In this document: in pieces, positions 6,193 through 6,996 of the stretch
Position numbering within the stretch: the first letter of the stretch is position 1
Layout: each line of letters opens with the position of its first letter
Source of the DNA: CAXBCP01 sp038120765
Lineage (GTDB): Bacteria > Pseudomonadota > Alphaproteobacteria > MPNO01 > UBA830
Direction: 5' to 3'
Assembly (NCBI GenBank): GCA_038120765.1
Contig: JAYOMI010000143.1
Coordinates: 1 to 6,996, forward strand
DNA: 6,996 nucleotides
Position numbers and translations under genes: made by a program
Notes under the pieces: model-generated
What the model was told of the DNA's origin: nothing
What the model saw: only the letters and a program-made list of their open reading frames with translations
Database searches by the model: none

Positions 6193-6208
6193 CCGGGGAC
6201 GCTCCCGG
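6193..6208 (+). other. short hairpin in the parA leader
   Basis: CCGGGG (6193-6198) can pair with TCCCGG (6203-6208) around an ACGC loop, giving five G-C pairs and one G-U pair in RNA. It is not followed by a U-run, so it is not a standard intrinsic terminator. It ends 29 bases before the parA ATG and could influence leader structure or translation, though chance pairing is easy in GC-rich DNA. Confidence 0.3.
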
Positions 6209-6237
6209 CCTGAAATGACAACAACTGGTCCAGAACC

Positions 6238-6996
6238 ATGGCAGAAGATTTTCCCGATACCCCGGCCGATACGCTGACCGCGCCGACGGCTGCGGGGAGC
6301 GCGGACTTGTCGACTGCCGGGTCGCCGGCGACGACGGGCCGGATCATTGCGGTCGCCAACCAGAAAGGCGGCGTCGGCAAAACCACGACGGCGATCAATC
6401 TCGCCACCGCGCTTGCCGCCGTCGGGCGGCGCGTGCTGGTTGTCGATCTGGATCCCCAGGGCAATGCCTCGACCGGCCTCGGCATCGAGAGCGCGCGGCG
6501 GACCGCCGGCACCTACGATCTGCTGCTGGGCGAGATCACGCTGGACGACGCGCTGATCGACACCGCCGTGCCTGGTCTCGCGATTATCGCCTCGACGATG
6601 GATCTGTCCGCGGCCGAATTGGAGCTCGTCGATATGGACCGGCGGGAATACCTGCTGCGCGAGGCGATCCGCACAGCTGCCGCGCAGTTCGACTACGTGC
6701 TGATCGATTGTCCGCCGGCGCTCGGCCTGCTGACCCTGAACGGCCTGGTTGCGGCTGATACCGTGCTGGTGCCGCTGCAATGCGAGTTTCTGGCGCTTGA
6801 AGGGCTGAGCCAGCTTGTGCGGACGATTGACCGTGTCACCGGACGATTCAACCCTGCATTGCAACTCGAAGGGATCGTGCTGACCATGTACGACACCCGG
6901 AACAAGTTGTCGTCGCTAGTCTCCGACGACGTGCGCAGCTATTTCGGCGACAAGGTCTATGACACCGTTATCCCTCGGAATGTAAGGGTATCCGAG
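6238..6996 (+). CDS. parA: chromosome partitioning ATPase ParA (3' truncated)
   Basis: The frame is open from ATG 6238 to the window end: 253 residues, with probably 35-40 more beyond, judging from the family. ParA is a nucleoid-binding ATPase whose gradient is read by ParB-parS complexes to separate replicated origins. The deviant Walker A motif KGGVGKTT (43-50) has both lysines, Lys43 and Lys48. Switch I is DLDPQGNAS (70-78), and Walker B is VLIDCPPALG (154-163) with Asp157. PLQCEFLALEGL (179-190) and the final visible VIPRNVRVSE are typical of chromosomal ParA/Soj. About 34 residues rich in Ala, Thr, Pro and Ser precede the core, whereas many relatives begin within about 10 residues of it. 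No in-frame ATG or GTG lies between 6238 and the core, and a TTG at 6307 is the only later alternative. No good ribosome binding site is seen. parB is expected directly downstream. Confidence 0.97.
   Translation, partial: MAEDFPDTPADTLTAPTAAGSADLSTAGSPATTGRIIAVANQKGGVGKTTTAINLATALAAVGRRVLVVDLDPQGNASTGLGIESARRTAGTYDLLLGEITLDDALIDTAVPGLAIIASTMDLSAAELELVDMDRREYLLREAIRTAAAQFDYVLIDCPPALGLLTLNGLVAADTVLVPLQCEFLALEGLSQLVRTIDRVTGRFNPALQLEGIVLTMYDTRNKLSSLVSDDVRSYFGDKVYDTVIPRNVRVSE

Noticed and set aside
6215..6277. 20-codon upstream frame overlapping the parA start
   Set aside because: No ribosome binding site and no recognisable product; the overlap with parA is out of frame and probably chance.

Overview
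The window looks like an origin-proximal chromosome segment of a GC-rich alphaproteobacterium, probably Rhodospirillales-like. The conserved order mnmE–mnmG–rsmG–parA, with ParB-binding parS sites among the genes, and the GC-rich third codon positions support this. The genus cannot be named from sequence alone. All genes are on the + strand, and no stretch over 300 bases lacks a gene.

Layout. Positions 1-471 hold the 3' end of an unrecognised gene. A complete aldo/keto reductase follows (566-1519), then a 99-residue membrane protein of unknown function (1614-1913). The conserved block starts with mnmE (2039-3403), then mnmG (3545-5461), rsmG (5465-6115, 3 bases after mnmG) and parA (6238 to the window end, truncated at the 3' side). 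parB is expected next, beyond the edge. The gaps at 472-565, 1520-1613 and 1914-2038 contain no RNA gene, convincing terminator or strong promoter that I can see.

How the genes work together. MnmE and MnmG are partners in one tRNA wobble-uridine modification enzyme. RsmG methylates 16S rRNA. ParA is the ATPase of chromosome segregation. Its partner ParB should load on three parS-like palindromes found here: a perfect one in the mnmE-mnmG gap (3443-3458), a one-mismatch one inside mnmG (5002-5017), and a perfect one inside rsmG within a 20-bp palindrome (5513-5532). The centromere is therefore physically embedded in the RNA-modification genes.

Main points of interest. Both intragenic parS copies are read in the same codon phase and encode Val-(Ser/Ala)-Arg-Glu-Thr, so DNA-site function and protein sequence constrain each other. 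There is a candidate promoter whose predicted start falls at the mnmG ATG (possible leaderless mRNA), and a candidate parA promoter with a perfect TATAAT inside the 3' end of rsmG. ParA has an Ala/Thr/Pro-rich N-terminal extension. No CRISPR array, mobile element, tRNA or rRNA was seen. The segregation locus itself belongs to a known class; the novelty is in its arrangement.
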